Shown piece after piece: positions 52,901 to 60,425 of a stretch of 64,000 bases of DNA. Source of the stretch: Lachnospiraceae bacterium (GTDB taxonomy: Bacteria > Bacillota > Clostridia > Lachnospirales > Lachnospiraceae); assembly GCA_009911505.1 (NCBI GenBank), contig QXXL01000016.1, positions 1 through 64,000 on the forward strand, in the 5' to 3' direction. Made by a program: the position numbers and the translations under genes. The notes beneath the pieces are model-generated. The model was given only the letters and a program-made list of their open reading frames with translations. It was not told the DNA's origin and did not search any database. The first letter of the stretch is position 1. The number at the start of each line of letters is the position of its first letter.

Positions 52901-55141
52901 ACGGGAACGGCTCCGATCCAGTCCACTTTGGACGCGTCGCAGACATTTACGGCAGCGAAGGGAACCGGTATTACAGGGCCGGACGGCAGGCTGTTTGCAG
53001 AATGGAATACAAAAGCCGATGGTACGGGCATAAGCTACCGCGCAGGCGATACCGTTACTATGCCGGCAGCGGATTTGACGCTTTACGCTATATACAAAGT
53101 CCCTGTTACGATTACGCCGAAACAGACAGAAACGGTGGAAATATCAGGAAATCAGATTGACCTTAGCAGGCTGGGGTTGTTTGATATAGATACCAATGCG
53201 GGCAAGAATCAGGTTTACAGTGTGGTAAGCGGCGGGACAGGAAAAGGCCGCGTGGACAAAACCGACGGCAAAACGCTTACGGTTTCCAGGTTCGGCAGCA
53301 TACGGATCAAACTGGCGACATCCGAAACAGATACCCATATGGCAGGGGAAGCAGTCGCCGCATTGTCTGTAAAATGGGTTGGAAGCATGCAGCTGTCTGC
53401 GGCAAAAACAGAACTGCTTCCAAATGAAACGGTGAAAGCAGCCGTATCCGTTACGCCGTCAGGCACGGTGAACACTGCGGCAAGCTGGTCTTCTTCCGAT
53501 GAATCCGTGGCGCGTGTGGATCAAAAAGGGACGATTACGGCAGTAGCAAAAGGAAGCGCCCAGATTACAGCCGCATTATCTGAAAATCCGGAGATTACGG
53601 CAAGTATACGTATTACCGTTTCAGATTCGACGGATTCGGATGAAATTTTAAGGCAAAGGATTGCAGAATTACAGGCCGAGATGGAACGTTTAAAAGACGC
53701 TCCGGATCAGCTGGCCGAATTGCAGGCGCAGATTGTAAAACTGCAGAAAGAAGCTGAAAAAATTGAAGGCTTGGAAGACAGGGTAAATCAATTATCGGAA
53801 CTGGAAAGTGAAATTGCAAAGCTGCAGGGCGAGATATCCAGGATTGATATTCTCGAAGACAAAGCGGAAAAGATTACCGAACTGGAAGCCCAGATTAAGT
53901 TGCTTCAGGAAGAAGCTGCAAAACTCGAAGACGTACAGGCCAATACAGATGAAATTGAACGGCTGAATGGCGAGATTGCAAAATTACAGGGTGAGATTTC
54001 CAAAATAGAAGCGCTTGAGGATAAAGTGGCGGAAATTGAAACGCTCAAAGGCCAGATTCAGGATCTGCGCGAACAGGCCGACGCTGTCGCGGGGCTGGAT
54101 TTGGAAGAAAAATTAAGCGCCATTGCAGGGCTTAAACAGCAAATGGACGCACTGCAGGGCGAAGTGGACGCGCTTCCGGAAGGCATCGACGGATTTGACG
54201 GCAGAATTGGAAAACTGGAAAGCGATCTGAAAGATTTGATAGATCAGGCTGGTCAGATACCGGGCGATTTGGCGACGGATATCGATACGCTTAAGTCCGA
54301 CGTCAATACATTAAAGGGCCAGGCAGAGCAGGTTGAGGCGCTAAAGACCGAAGTGGAAAAAATAAGCGGCCTGCAGACACAGATAAACCTGCTGAAAGAA
54401 CAGGCGGAAAAGATCTCGGAGCTGCAAAGGGAAGTTGCAAAAATCGGGACTTTGGAAGAGCAGATTGTCTCGCTTACCGAGCAGGTGAACAAAATCGTTT
54501 TCTTAGAAGCAGAAATAAAACGCCTCGAAGGCCAGGCAAAAGAACTTGCGGAAACCAAAGCGGAAGCAGAACGCGTTGCAAAACTCGAAGCAGAGCTTCT
54601 AAAGCTCAAACAGGAAAAAGAAGAAGCACAGGCGGCAATCAGGAAAATTCAGGAAGAATTGTTAAAACTTCAGGGCGCCGTAAATGCACAGGCAGAAAGC
54701 AAAGCCGAAGGGCTTAAGGCAGGCGATACCATTACTGTAAACAAAGTAAAATACCGTGTGACAAACGCTGCCAAAAAGACCGCGGAAGTATACGGCGTAA
54801 AATCAAAGAACCTGCAGACGGTAACGGTTGCTCCGGCTGTTAAAATTAAAGGAGTTACCGTAAAAGTAACGTCTGTTGCAGACAATGCCTTTAAAGGAAT
54901 GGCAAAACTTCAGAAAGCCACCATTGGCAAGAATGTAGCTTCCATTGGCAAACGGGCGTTCTATGGAGACAAGAAGCTTAAAAACATTGTGATCAAAGGC
55001 AGGAAGCTTAAAAAAGTCGGGGCATCTGCGCTTAAATATATTTCCAAAAAAGCGGTGATAAAAGCGCCGAAAGGAATGAAAGCGGAATATACGAAGATTT
55101 TTAATGGCAAGGGGCAGAAAAAAACAGTAACAATAAAATAA
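46901..55141 (+). CDS. Giant secreted GH2 glycosidase with Ig-like, DNRLRE, coiled-coil and BspA-type domains
   Basis: A protein of 2,746 residues. After a signal peptide (LSLVLSLAMAAALLPTGLLG, then ANAAPA) comes a GH2 beta-galactosidase-like enzyme to about residue 800. E516 in WSTGNEI is the likely acid/base, E661 in VVGTENASAF the likely nucleophile, and GEMVWTGHDYLGEPTP the following strand. Then come several Big_4-like repeats, an NPCBM-like module (about 1216-1370), a discoidin-like region, an InlB-type repeat (about 1713-1785), DNRLRE (about 1790-1986), a second InlB-type repeat, Big_2 (about 2160-2243), a 350-residue coiled coil and a BspA-like leucine-rich end. No LPXTG or SLH anchor is seen. 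AAAGGAGA precedes the ATG. Confidence 0.88.
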   Translation: MDKERILKRVLSLVLSLAMAAALLPTGLLGGAVTANAAPADALTGRIEASERKIKINEDWRFCLLDKATEINNSLDETASRPDYTESGEWNTVQLPHDWSIYQPFTDSEARPAQGSLAGGTGWYRKSFTLSDDMKGKNIVLQFDAVQMVSEVWINGHDLGKQFLGYVTFEYDITPYLNYDGKENVIAVKAYSSKNSARWYAGAGIYGSVYLIATEKIHVPVNGVHVATVVEEDGKYIQPDFHTEPDMETLKEKSTVNVRTSIENKTADDSVVSVNSVIYSKENPEVAKKRRDNIQVPAGKTVKVDQLIDIVKPDLWSVDDPNLYWVKTEIIQGSKVIDTLDTRFGIRYLYLKPGTFDEAYSEENTLGGLFINGEYTRINGMCEHRDLGALGMETYQAAIDRRIRKLKSMGVNVVRCAHDPVSPEYIEAADRLGMLIFEEGFDQWIKAKNSDDYHNYFNKADDGTTTVFEYSGADGPDTYIRWVNPDLKPNCVRDIQAMVDRDKNSPSIFLWSTGNEIYDSSDGHGIDTQWLLSAAIKEIDSLDNIPYTNIINKETKRTVRPEPAENYAALPGEENGYKTDYNVRGGGNTVEGGAEYGARYGRPISAAPPTWDTGSNKVTRKYGFIDNMVMADIGGHNYSRANNQYPAHKERYPNACVVGTENASAFYTRGVYNIEDYRGASEEGGRWPHGSGYASEWPYNRNFTTASISIREHRDDMVPYMFGEMVWTGHDYLGEPTPHSSPSRSSYFGIIDTAGFEKDAFYMYRSAWTDIPTVHLLPQNWNWDMGTQVPVMVYTNAASVEVFINGKSIGVKEYDRDTAKPVYLDYGYQEYQAGELKAVAKNAAGEVIAEDVVYTAGEAESVVLSGEKAFIKNDGSDLLYVEATVVDSAGIIVPDADNRITFEVEGGEIIALDNGDPRDREPFRGTNNHNNSNTSNSRKAFNGKALAIIKASVNAAARSGEITVKAKVETAGGQAASNTLSAGAVDTVGDGTTVLSYDLPEVTTGVGVTPMLPETVGAVYDDGLIQEYQIDSWDLDALNLNRPGNYKVYAVSGEIDERVETIVHVKGIDTIEEVEVTTVAGIEPPLPNFVTLHYTDGETGSAQVAWDGVDPSEYAKEGIFDVNGKIGPDKTVTAEVLVKEISSVEEISLSTERGVMPTMPSTVNVTFTDGSEEPIGVKWALSEEDVASAGMKKITGTVLSSETKAVAWLNVSTVVYASDQNYETQAQDNVFKDTMANGESLQARGMQGGPGEVYEKGFGTQAPAEIVIDIAGKGYERFRSLVNLSLVKGGVAAPGAVAFKVFLDDETEPAFSSGDMDRANEAKLVDIDVTGKSTVRLVTESRSQNAEDDLADWVNARFLSANITVNEIITPQLYTANAGESPSLPQTVQASVDGVEEPITFRVKWLTPVSDAMFTAGSVQTVYGRLEGAADNLVAFKYMTDYKEAVKAEGFAEKIGSWSVTETFDYPNVGSGKKVQFSAMKLTPKLIYSGSAGMLVENVGNYGFHYGIYPEPNGGGKNVVFAAPDLKFFQVRNVAYTSDSGSNEISNNNSFTFETSADGENWTAFTGFTKGDILPGTGTKDGIWAQRDYTSNEDAVFPEGTNYLRVNYPNSETWRFNMTQIILKGGDGSQAADAVLAGFALGGYTGAIDQDTKTVSLPVPASMDITAVTPEITVTPGASISPEGPQDFTEPVTYTVTNGSVTNRYVVNVTRGVTVSFDLYGGNINGSVQAVSNFIPKGGAVLTPASPSREGYLFGGWTTDRSDKEAMQVEEMKFEEDTVFYAIWNKDPRVVVRANADAAGKTWQNEKITNYGADASLLLRQHSNTTEYGMFGEKFTSESTTDGTDMKASFIRFDVSEFQDQAVKSVKLALHYEGNQNGGGTTDNVKLLATTASSDWDESKVTWVTRPALTDPDTIVESEAFTATQNGSKTLELDVTGFYEALSEGEEQITFAVTVNTNARDFRLTSKEGGIGSNAANAPMLLVEVEKDPDYMVTYDLNGGTGTAPIQSTLDASQTFTAAKGTGITGPDGRLFAEWNTKADGTGISYRAGDTVTMPAADLTLYAIYKVPVTITPKQTETVEISGNQIDLSRLGLFDIDTNAGKNQVYSVVSGGTGKGRVDKTDGKTLTVSRFGSIRIKLATSETDTHMAGEAVAALSVKWVGSMQLSAAKTELLPNETVKAAVSVTPSGTVNTAASWSSSDESVARVDQKGTITAVAKGSAQITAALSENPEITASIRITVSDSTDSDEILRQRIAELQAEMERLKDAPDQLAELQAQIVKLQKEAEKIEGLEDRVNQLSELESEIAKLQGEISRIDILEDKAEKITELEAQIKLLQEEAAKLEDVQANTDEIERLNGEIAKLQGEISKIEALEDKVAEIETLKGQIQDLREQADAVAGLDLEEKLSAIAGLKQQMDALQGEVDALPEGIDGFDGRIGKLESDLKDLIDQAGQIPGDLATDIDTLKSDVNTLKGQAEQVEALKTEVEKISGLQTQINLLKEQAEKISELQREVAKIGTLEEQIVSLTEQVNKIVFLEAEIKRLEGQAKELAETKAEAERVAKLEAELLKLKQEKEEAQAAIRKIQEELLKLQGAVNAQAESKAEGLKAGDTITVNKVKYRVTNAAKKTAEVYGVKSKNLQTVTVAPAVKIKGVTVKVTSVADNAFKGMAKLQKATIGKNVASIGKRAFYGDKKLKNIVIKGRKLKKVGASALKYISKKAVIKAPKGMKAEYTKIFNGKGQKKTVTIK

Positions 55142-55150
55142 TATGAATCC

Positions 55151-55197
55151 AGCACAGCAAAAGGCGGGGTTAGCCCCCCTTTGCTGTGCTTTTTTTG
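55151..55197 (+). terminator. Terminator of the GH2 gene
   Basis: AGCACAGCAAA at 55151-55161 pairs with TTTGCTGTGCT (from 55180), with GGGG/CCCC pairing inside, then TTTTTTT. Confidence 0.9.
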
Positions 55198-55214
55198 AGG
55201 GTGGCAAGAAAGGC

Positions 55215-55243
55215 TTTACACCTGTTAGAGAATCCGCTATACT
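55215..55243 (+). promoter_or_regulatory. Sigma-A promoter of thiC
   Basis: TTTACA (55215-55220), 17 bases, TATACT (55238-55243), just ahead of the riboswitch. Confidence 0.7.
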
Positions 55244-55262
55244 TAGAACAAACCAAATAACG

Positions 55263-55352
55263 ATCTGGGGAGCTTATATTGATAGGCTGAGAGGAAATGC
55301 GGTTACATTTCGAACCATGAACCTGATACGGGTAATGCCGTCGTAGGAAGAT
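55263..55352 (+). ncRNA. TPP riboswitch (THI element)
   Basis: Conserved core elements are visible: GGGGAGC near 55267, GGCTGAGAGGAAA at 55285-55297, then ACCTGATACGGGTAATGCCG and TCGTAGGAAG at 55321-55350. Binding of thiamine pyrophosphate to the CUGAGA and GAUACGGGUAAUGCCG segments normally turns off the downstream thiamine gene, here thiC. Confidence 0.93.
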
Positions 55353-55384
55353 TAAGAAGCTAAGACAGCGACTATGCAGCAGAC

Positions 55385-55417
55385 AGGATATATCCCCGTG
55401 ATGTATCCTATTTTTAT
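55385..55417 (+). terminator. Expression-platform terminator of the TPP riboswitch
   Basis: AGGATA and TATCCT with a short loop region between, followed by ATTTTTATT, placed between the riboswitch and the thiC start. Ligand-dependent termination is the expected mechanism. Confidence 0.65.
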
Positions 55418-55444
55418 TATAAGGGCTGGAAAGGATGGAATAGT

Positions 55445-56752
55445 ATGGATTATACGACACAGATGGACGCAGCACGCAAACAGATTTACACCAAAGAAAT
55501 GAAAGAGGTGGCTAAAAAAGAAAACATGGATATCGGGGAGCTTTGCCGCCTGATAGCCGAAGGAAAAGCTATTATCCCCTGTAACAAAAACCACAAGGGC
55601 ATCTGCCCCAACGGAATCGGCTCCATGTTAAAGACCAAAATCAATGTTAACCTCGGCGTTTCGAGGGACTGCAAGGATTTGGATGTAGAAATGGAAAAGG
55701 TACATTCGGCGGTAGAGCTTGGCGCAGAAGCGATTATGGATTTAAGCTCTTACGGCGATACGCAGAAGTTTCGCAAAAAGCTCTGCAGAGAATGCCCTGC
55801 AATGATTGGCACAGTACCGATTTATGACGCGGTGGTGTATTACCACAAACCGTTAAAAGAGATTACCGCAAAGGAATGGATTGATATTGTACGGATGCAC
55901 GCGGAGGATGGTGTGGATTTTATGACCATACACTGCGGCATAAACAGGGAAACTGCCGGGAAGTTTAAACGGAATAAGCGCTTGACTAATATCGTTTCCA
56001 GGGGCGGGTCCATTATCTTTGCATGGATGGAAATGACAGGCGAAGAAAATCCGTTTTACGCACAGTTTGATGAAATTTTAGAAATCTGCAGGCAGTATGA
56101 CGTTACGTTAAGCCTTGGGGATGCCTGCAGGCCAGGCTGCCTAAAGGATGCGACAGACGCTTCCCAGATAGAAGAGCTGATTACATTAGGGGAGCTGACA
56201 AAACGCGCCTGGGAAAAGGATGTACAGGTCATGATTGAAGGGCCTGGGCATATGCCGCTCGATCAGGTTGCAGCCAATATGAAAATCCAGGAAACCATCT
56301 GCCACGGCGCACCGTTTTATGTCTTAGGGCCTTTGGTCACAGACGTTGCGCCGGGCTATGACCATATTACGGCGGCTATTGGCGGGGCGGTTGCTGCAAT
56401 GAACGGCGCGGCGTTTCTGTGCTATGTCACTCCGGCGGAACATTTGCGCCTGCCAGATGTAAATGACGTAAAAGAGGGCATTATGGCATCCAGGATTGCG
56501 GCTCATGCCGCAGATATTGCAAAGGGCGTAAAAGGTGCAAGGGACTGGGACGACGCTATGAGTACGGCGCGTAAAAAGCTGGACTGGGAGCAGATGTTTT
56601 CACTTGCCATGGATCCGGGAAAGGCAAGGCGTTACCGTGCCCAGGCGGCGCCGGAAAAAGAAGATACCTGCTCCATGTGTGGAAATTTTTGTGCGGTGAA
56701 GAATATGAACCGGATTTTAGACGGGGAACTTGTTTCAATTTATGACGAATAA
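55445..56752 (+). CDS. thiC: Phosphomethylpyrimidine synthase ThiC
   Basis: A protein of 435 residues that converts aminoimidazole ribotide to HMP phosphate with a radical-SAM mechanism. The barrel carries GADAIMDLS-like sequence ([13 protein letters not shown]), [19 protein letters not shown] and [11 protein letters not shown]. The C-terminal cluster motif CSMCGNFC (CX2CX4C) holds the 4Fe-4S. It is shorter than proteobacterial ThiC because it lacks the long N-terminal extension, as is usual in clostridia. It is controlled by the TPP riboswitch just upstream and stands alone; no other thi genes are in the window. Confidence 0.96.
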   Translation: MDYTTQMDAARKQIYTKEMKEVAKKENMDIGELCRLIAEGKAIIPCNKNHKGICPNGIGSMLKTKINVNLGVSRDCKDLDVEMEKVHSAVELGAEAIMDLSSYGDTQKFRKKLCRECPAMIGTVPIYDAVVYYHKPLKEITAKEWIDIVRMHAEDGVDFMTIHCGINRETAGKFKRNKRLTNIVSRGGSIIFAWMEMTGEENPFYAQFDEILEICRQYDVTLSLGDACRPGCLKDATDASQIEELITLGELTKRAWEKDVQVMIEGPGHMPLDQVAANMKIQETICHGAPFYVLGPLVTDVAPGYDHITAAIGGAVAAMNGAAFLCYVTPAEHLRLPDVNDVKEGIMASRIAAHAADIAKGVKGARDWDDAMSTARKKLDWEQMFSLAMDPGKARRYRAQAAPEKEDTCSMCGNFCAVKNMNRILDGELVSIYDE

Positions 56753-56829
56753 AGAATGGGTGCATAGTACAGGATGCCTTGCCAATTTAATTGAAGGCGG
56801 GCTGCTATGTATGGGCAGGAGGAAACGCG

Positions 56830-57996
56830 ATGCGGATTTTGGTATACCGGTGGAAAGCTTATAATTACCTGGATATTCTGGAAGCCTTTACGGAGCTGGG
56901 ATATGAGTATGTGACAGTGGAGCAGGATCTGGAATGCTATGATGAGGACAGGGAATTTGAGGAAAAGCTCTTTGGAATTATTTTACAGGAAAAATGTGAT
57001 ATGGTTTTTTCAGTGAACTATTTTGCGCTGGTTACATCGGTCTGTACGAAGCTGCAAATCCCCTATGTGGTCTGGACCTGTGACAATCCTTTAATTAGCA
57101 TGTACAACCGGAAGGTATTTGAAAGCTGCAATTATTTCTTTTCGTTTGATAAGACAAATTATCTGGAATTTAGGGAGTTGGGCGTAGGGCATATCTGGTA
57201 TCTGCCGTTGGCGGTAAATACAAAACGCCTTAACTATCTGCTAGAAAATGGGAGCAGCTTGGCGGCTTATCAAAATGATATATCTTTTGTGGGAAGCCTT
57301 TATGAACGCAATAGCTATGATATGCTCCGCCCAGAGCTGCCGGAGTATCTGCAGGGGTATTTTGATGCGGCCATCTGGGCGCAGCAGTGTGTAAACGGCG
57401 GCAATATCCTGGAGGAGATGCTGACAGTGGATGTACTAGGGCAGCTGCAGGAGTATTTCAAGCTGGAAAAGTCAAAGGATTCCTTTTCGGATTTGGGGTT
57501 GATTTTTTCCACGACGGTGCTGGGGTTTAAAACGGCGCAGCAGCAGAGGCAGCGCGCGTTGATTGAGCTTGCCAAAAAATATCCAGTGACGATATACAGC
57601 AACAGCAATACGAGGGATTTGTACGGGGTGCGCTATGGCGGTTCGCTGGATTACTGGAGCGAAATGCCAAAGGTGTTTTATGGGTCTAAGATTAATTTGA
57701 ATTTTACGATTCCAAATATTAAAAGCGGGCTGCCCCTTCGGATTTGGGACGTGTTGGGGTGCGGGGGATTTTTAATGACAAATTTTCAGGCGGAGATCCC
57801 CTATTATTTCAAGCATAAAGAAGATTTGGTCTGCTTTGAAAGCGTAGAGGAGCTGGTGGAGCTGGCAGGGTATTACCTGGCACATGACGGGGAGCGGAAA
57901 GAGATTGCAATGCGGGGGTACCAGAAGGTTTGCCAAAGGCACACATATCGGGAGCGGGTTTGTGAAATGATGAAAATTGTAAGTGGCAGCGAATAA
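56830..57996 (+). CDS. CgeB-like glycosyltransferase family protein
   Basis: A protein of 388 residues. The N-terminal half starts MRILVYRWKAYNYLDILEAF and has VVWTCDNPL, typical of the DUF3880 domain; the C-terminal half has KSGLPLRIWDVLGCGGFLMTNF and ends near KVCQRHTYRERV, matching the Glyco_trans_1_2 domain of CgeB-type proteins. The family decorates spores or flagellin in some Firmicutes. Here no partner gene adjoins it, so the target is unknown. AGGAGG lies before the ATG at 56830. Confidence 0.78.
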   Translation: MRILVYRWKAYNYLDILEAFTELGYEYVTVEQDLECYDEDREFEEKLFGIILQEKCDMVFSVNYFALVTSVCTKLQIPYVVWTCDNPLISMYNRKVFESCNYFFSFDKTNYLEFRELGVGHIWYLPLAVNTKRLNYLLENGSSLAAYQNDISFVGSLYERNSYDMLRPELPEYLQGYFDAAIWAQQCVNGGNILEEMLTVDVLGQLQEYFKLEKSKDSFSDLGLIFSTTVLGFKTAQQQRQRALIELAKKYPVTIYSNSNTRDLYGVRYGGSLDYWSEMPKVFYGSKINLNFTIPNIKSGLPLRIWDVLGCGGFLMTNFQAEIPYYFKHKEDLVCFESVEELVELAGYYLAHDGERKEIAMRGYQKVCQRHTYRERVCEMMKIVSGSE

Positions 57997-58003
57997 AAGG
58001 GGA

Positions 58004-58047
58004 TGCCGCACGAAGGAAGGAGAGTTCTTTCGTGCGGCAGTTCTTTT
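58004..58047 (+). terminator. Rho-independent terminator
   Basis: TGCCGCACGAAGGAA (58004-58018) pairs with TTCTTTCGTGCGGCA (58025-58039), one G-U, loop GGAGAG, then GTTCTTTTA. Confidence 0.9.
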
Positions 58048-58116
58048 ATATAGTTGGTTCATGGATTTTGACCAATAGAACGAAGATATTTTTTCCCTTT
58101 TTGTAAGATTTTCCGG

Positions 58117-58144
58117 TTGTATTTGCCAATTTTTTCTGTATAAT
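58117..58144 (+). promoter_or_regulatory. Promoter of the MarR-ABC operon
   Basis: TTGTAT (58117-58122), 16 bases, perfect TATAAT (58139-58144). The last bases of the -10 overlap the first operator. Confidence 0.65.
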
Positions 58145-58181
58145 GTTAGTAAACTAACATAAAACGTTAGAAAGCTAACAT
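58143..58181. promoter_or_regulatory. Two tandem MarR-type operators
   Basis: ATGTTAGTAAACTAACAT (58143-58160) is a near-perfect palindrome; GTTAG-AAAG-CTAAC (58166-58179) repeats its core. The centres are 21 bp apart, two helical turns. They cover the -10 and the transcription start, an ideal place for repression by the MarR protein encoded at 58218. Confidence 0.7.
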
Positions 58182-58217
58182 CTTGTCCGGCAAAAAATAT
58201 CGAAAGAGGGAACACCA

Positions 58218-58658
58218 GTGGAAGAGAAACGCTACATTGGATATGAGATCAAAAGCATCTCCCATCTGATCCGCAGGAAGCTTGACATTGCATTTTCAGC
58301 GCCCGAGTACGACGGCATGACCGGGGTACAGCACGCAATCATGGGTTATATCATGCGCCATGCCAAACAGGGTGAAGTATTTCAGCGCGATATCGAAAAA
58401 GAATTTTCCCTCCGGCGTTCCACCGTCACTGTTATGCTGCAGGGCTTCGAGCAAAAGGGATATATTTTGCGTGTTCCGGTCAGCCGCGATGCAAGGCTCA
58501 AAAAAATCGTCCTGACCGAAAAAGCAGAGCAGTTACAGGAACGCTCCTGGCGTGAAATGGAACGGTTCCACCAGAAATTAGAAGAAAACCTTTCGGAGGA
58601 CGAAAAGGAGCAGCTTTTAAATTTGCTGGGCAAGATCAAACAAAATTTAATCAAGTGA
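58218..58658 (+). CDS. MarR-family regulator
   Basis: A protein of 146 residues starting with GTG (AAAGAGGGAA upstream). The winged helix is EVFQRDIEKEFSLRRSTVTVML then GFEQKGYILRVPVSRDARLKKI, where the DxRxK-type wing is typical of MarR. It most likely represses its own promoter and the two ABC genes that follow 15 bases later, with relief by a drug or metabolite. It is dimeric and cytoplasmic. Confidence 0.9.
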   Translation: MEEKRYIGYEIKSISHLIRRKLDIAFSAPEYDGMTGVQHAIMGYIMRHAKQGEVFQRDIEKEFSLRRSTVTVMLQGFEQKGYILRVPVSRDARLKKIVLTEKAEQLQERSWREMERFHQKLEENLSEDEKEQLLNLLGKIKQNLIK

Positions 58659-58673
58659 GGAGATGACGAAGAT

Positions 58674-60425
58674 ATGCTGAAAACACTTGGTGCACAAGTC
58701 AAAGAATTTAAAGCCGATTCCATCCGCACGCCGCTTTTTATGATCTTAGAAGTGGTGATGGAAATGGTGATCCCACTGATGATGGCGTCCATTGTAGACG
58801 ACGGGGTGCAGGCGGGCGATATGGCGCATATTTACAAAATGGGCGTCTTTATGGCGCTTGCCGCGGCAGTCGGCCTTTTTGCCGGGGTGATGGGCGGCAA
58901 ATACGGCGCAAGGGCGTCGGCCGGATTTGCCAAAAACCTGCGCCAGGCCATGTATGAAAACATCCAGACGTTTTCCTTTTCCAACATTGATAAATTCAGC
59001 ACGGCAGGGCTTGTCACACGTATGACGACCGACGTGACCAACCTGCAGAACGCCTACCAGATGATTTTACGGATGTGTATGCGCGCGCCTGCAAGTTTAA
59101 TCTGCGCACTGTGTATGGCGTTTTGGATCAATGCCAAAATTGCGACCGTTTATCTGGTTGCCGTCCTGTTTTTAGGGGGCGTCCTGATGCTTATCATCCG
59201 TCAGGCAATGAAATATTTTAACGAGCTGTTCCGCAAATACGACGACTTAAACGCCAGCGTACAGGAAAACGTCACCGGGATCCGGGTAGTGAAGGCATTT
59301 GTGCGGGAGGATTATGAAATCGGCCGTTTCCATAAAGCGAGCGGCAATCTGTACCGTATGTTTTTAAGGGCGGAATCTATTGTGGCGTGGAACGCGCCGG
59401 TGATGCAGTTTACCGTATACGGCTGTATTCTCGGTATCAGCTGGCTCGGCGCCCGCATGATTGTGCAGAATACGCTTTCTACCGGAGATTTGATGAGCCT
59501 TCTGACCTACTGTATGAATATACTGATGAGCCTGATGATGCTTTCTATGGTCTTTGTTATGATTACGTTAAGCATGGCGAGCGCAGAGCGTATCGCGGAG
59601 GTTTTAAATGAAAAGGCTGATCTGGCGAACCCAAAAGATCCCAGGATGCAGGTAGCAGACGGCAGCATTGCTTTTGAAAACGTATCGTTTTCTTATAAGA
59701 AGGATAACGAAAGCCCCGTGCTCTCCCAGGTGAATTTAAACATCCGCGCCGGGGAAACCATCGGGATTATCGGCGGAACGGGCAGCGCCAAAACCAGCCT
59801 GGTCAACTTAATCAGCCGTCTGTACGACGTGACGGAGGGCTGCGTAAAGGTCGGCGGCAGAAACGTGCGGGAATACGACATGGAAACGCTGCGCAACGAA
59901 GTAGCCGTCGTGCTGCAAAAAAACGTGCTCTTTAGTGGCACGATTCTGGAAAATCTGCGCTGGGGCGATAAAAACGCCACCGAGGAAGAATGCGTCCGCG
60001 CCTGTAAATTGGCGTGTGCGGATGAATTTATCAGCAAAATGCCTGAAAAATACGAGACGCGCATCGAACAGGGCGGCACGAACGTTTCCGGCGGGCAAAA
60101 GCAGCGGCTGTGTATTGCGAGGGCGCTGTTAAAGAAGCCGAAGATTTTGATTTTAGACGACAGCACAAGCGCGGTTGACACCGCGACGGACGCGAAAATC
60201 CGCAGGGCGTTTGCCGAAGAAATCCCGGATACGACAAAGATTATTATCGCGCAGCGGATTTCAAGCGTACAGGGCGCGGACCGGATTATCGTTTTAGAAG
60301 ACGGTAAGGTACACGGCTTTGGAACGCACGAAGAGCTGATGGCGTCCAATGAAATTTACCGGGACGTTTATGAGTCGCAGATGAGCGGCGAAGGAGATTT
60401 TGACAAACATGGAGGTGATGCGTAA
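58674..60425 (+). CDS. Heterodimeric ABC exporter subunit 1 (degenerate site)
   Basis: A protein of 583 residues with six membrane helices then an ATPase domain. Walker A reads GGTGSAKTS, with Ala in place of the Gly before Lys, and after Walker B the catalytic Glu is Asp (LILDDSTSAVD). The signature is VSGGQKQRLCIARAL. These features mark the degenerate-site subunit of asymmetric exporters such as BmrCD or TM287/288. Its stop overlaps the start of the next gene by one base. Confidence 0.9.
   Translation: MLKTLGAQVKEFKADSIRTPLFMILEVVMEMVIPLMMASIVDDGVQAGDMAHIYKMGVFMALAAAVGLFAGVMGGKYGARASAGFAKNLRQAMYENIQTFSFSNIDKFSTAGLVTRMTTDVTNLQNAYQMILRMCMRAPASLICALCMAFWINAKIATVYLVAVLFLGGVLMLIIRQAMKYFNELFRKYDDLNASVQENVTGIRVVKAFVREDYEIGRFHKASGNLYRMFLRAESIVAWNAPVMQFTVYGCILGISWLGARMIVQNTLSTGDLMSLLTYCMNILMSLMMLSMVFVMITLSMASAERIAEVLNEKADLANPKDPRMQVADGSIAFENVSFSYKKDNESPVLSQVNLNIRAGETIGIIGGTGSAKTSLVNLISRLYDVTEGCVKVGGRNVREYDMETLRNEVAVVLQKNVLFSGTILENLRWGDKNATEEECVRACKLACADEFISKMPEKYETRIEQGGTNVSGGQKQRLCIARALLKKPKILILDDSTSAVDTATDAKIRRAFAEEIPDTTKIIIAQRISSVQGADRIIVLEDGKVHGFGTHEELMASNEIYRDVYESQMSGEGDFDKHGGDA

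Larger units (their letters stand above)
55142..55444 (+). other. Intergenic region, 303 bp, between the GH2 gene and thiC
   Basis: Contains in order the GH2 terminator, a promoter, the TPP riboswitch and an expression-platform hairpin, all listed separately. No gene is seen. Confidence 0.8.
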
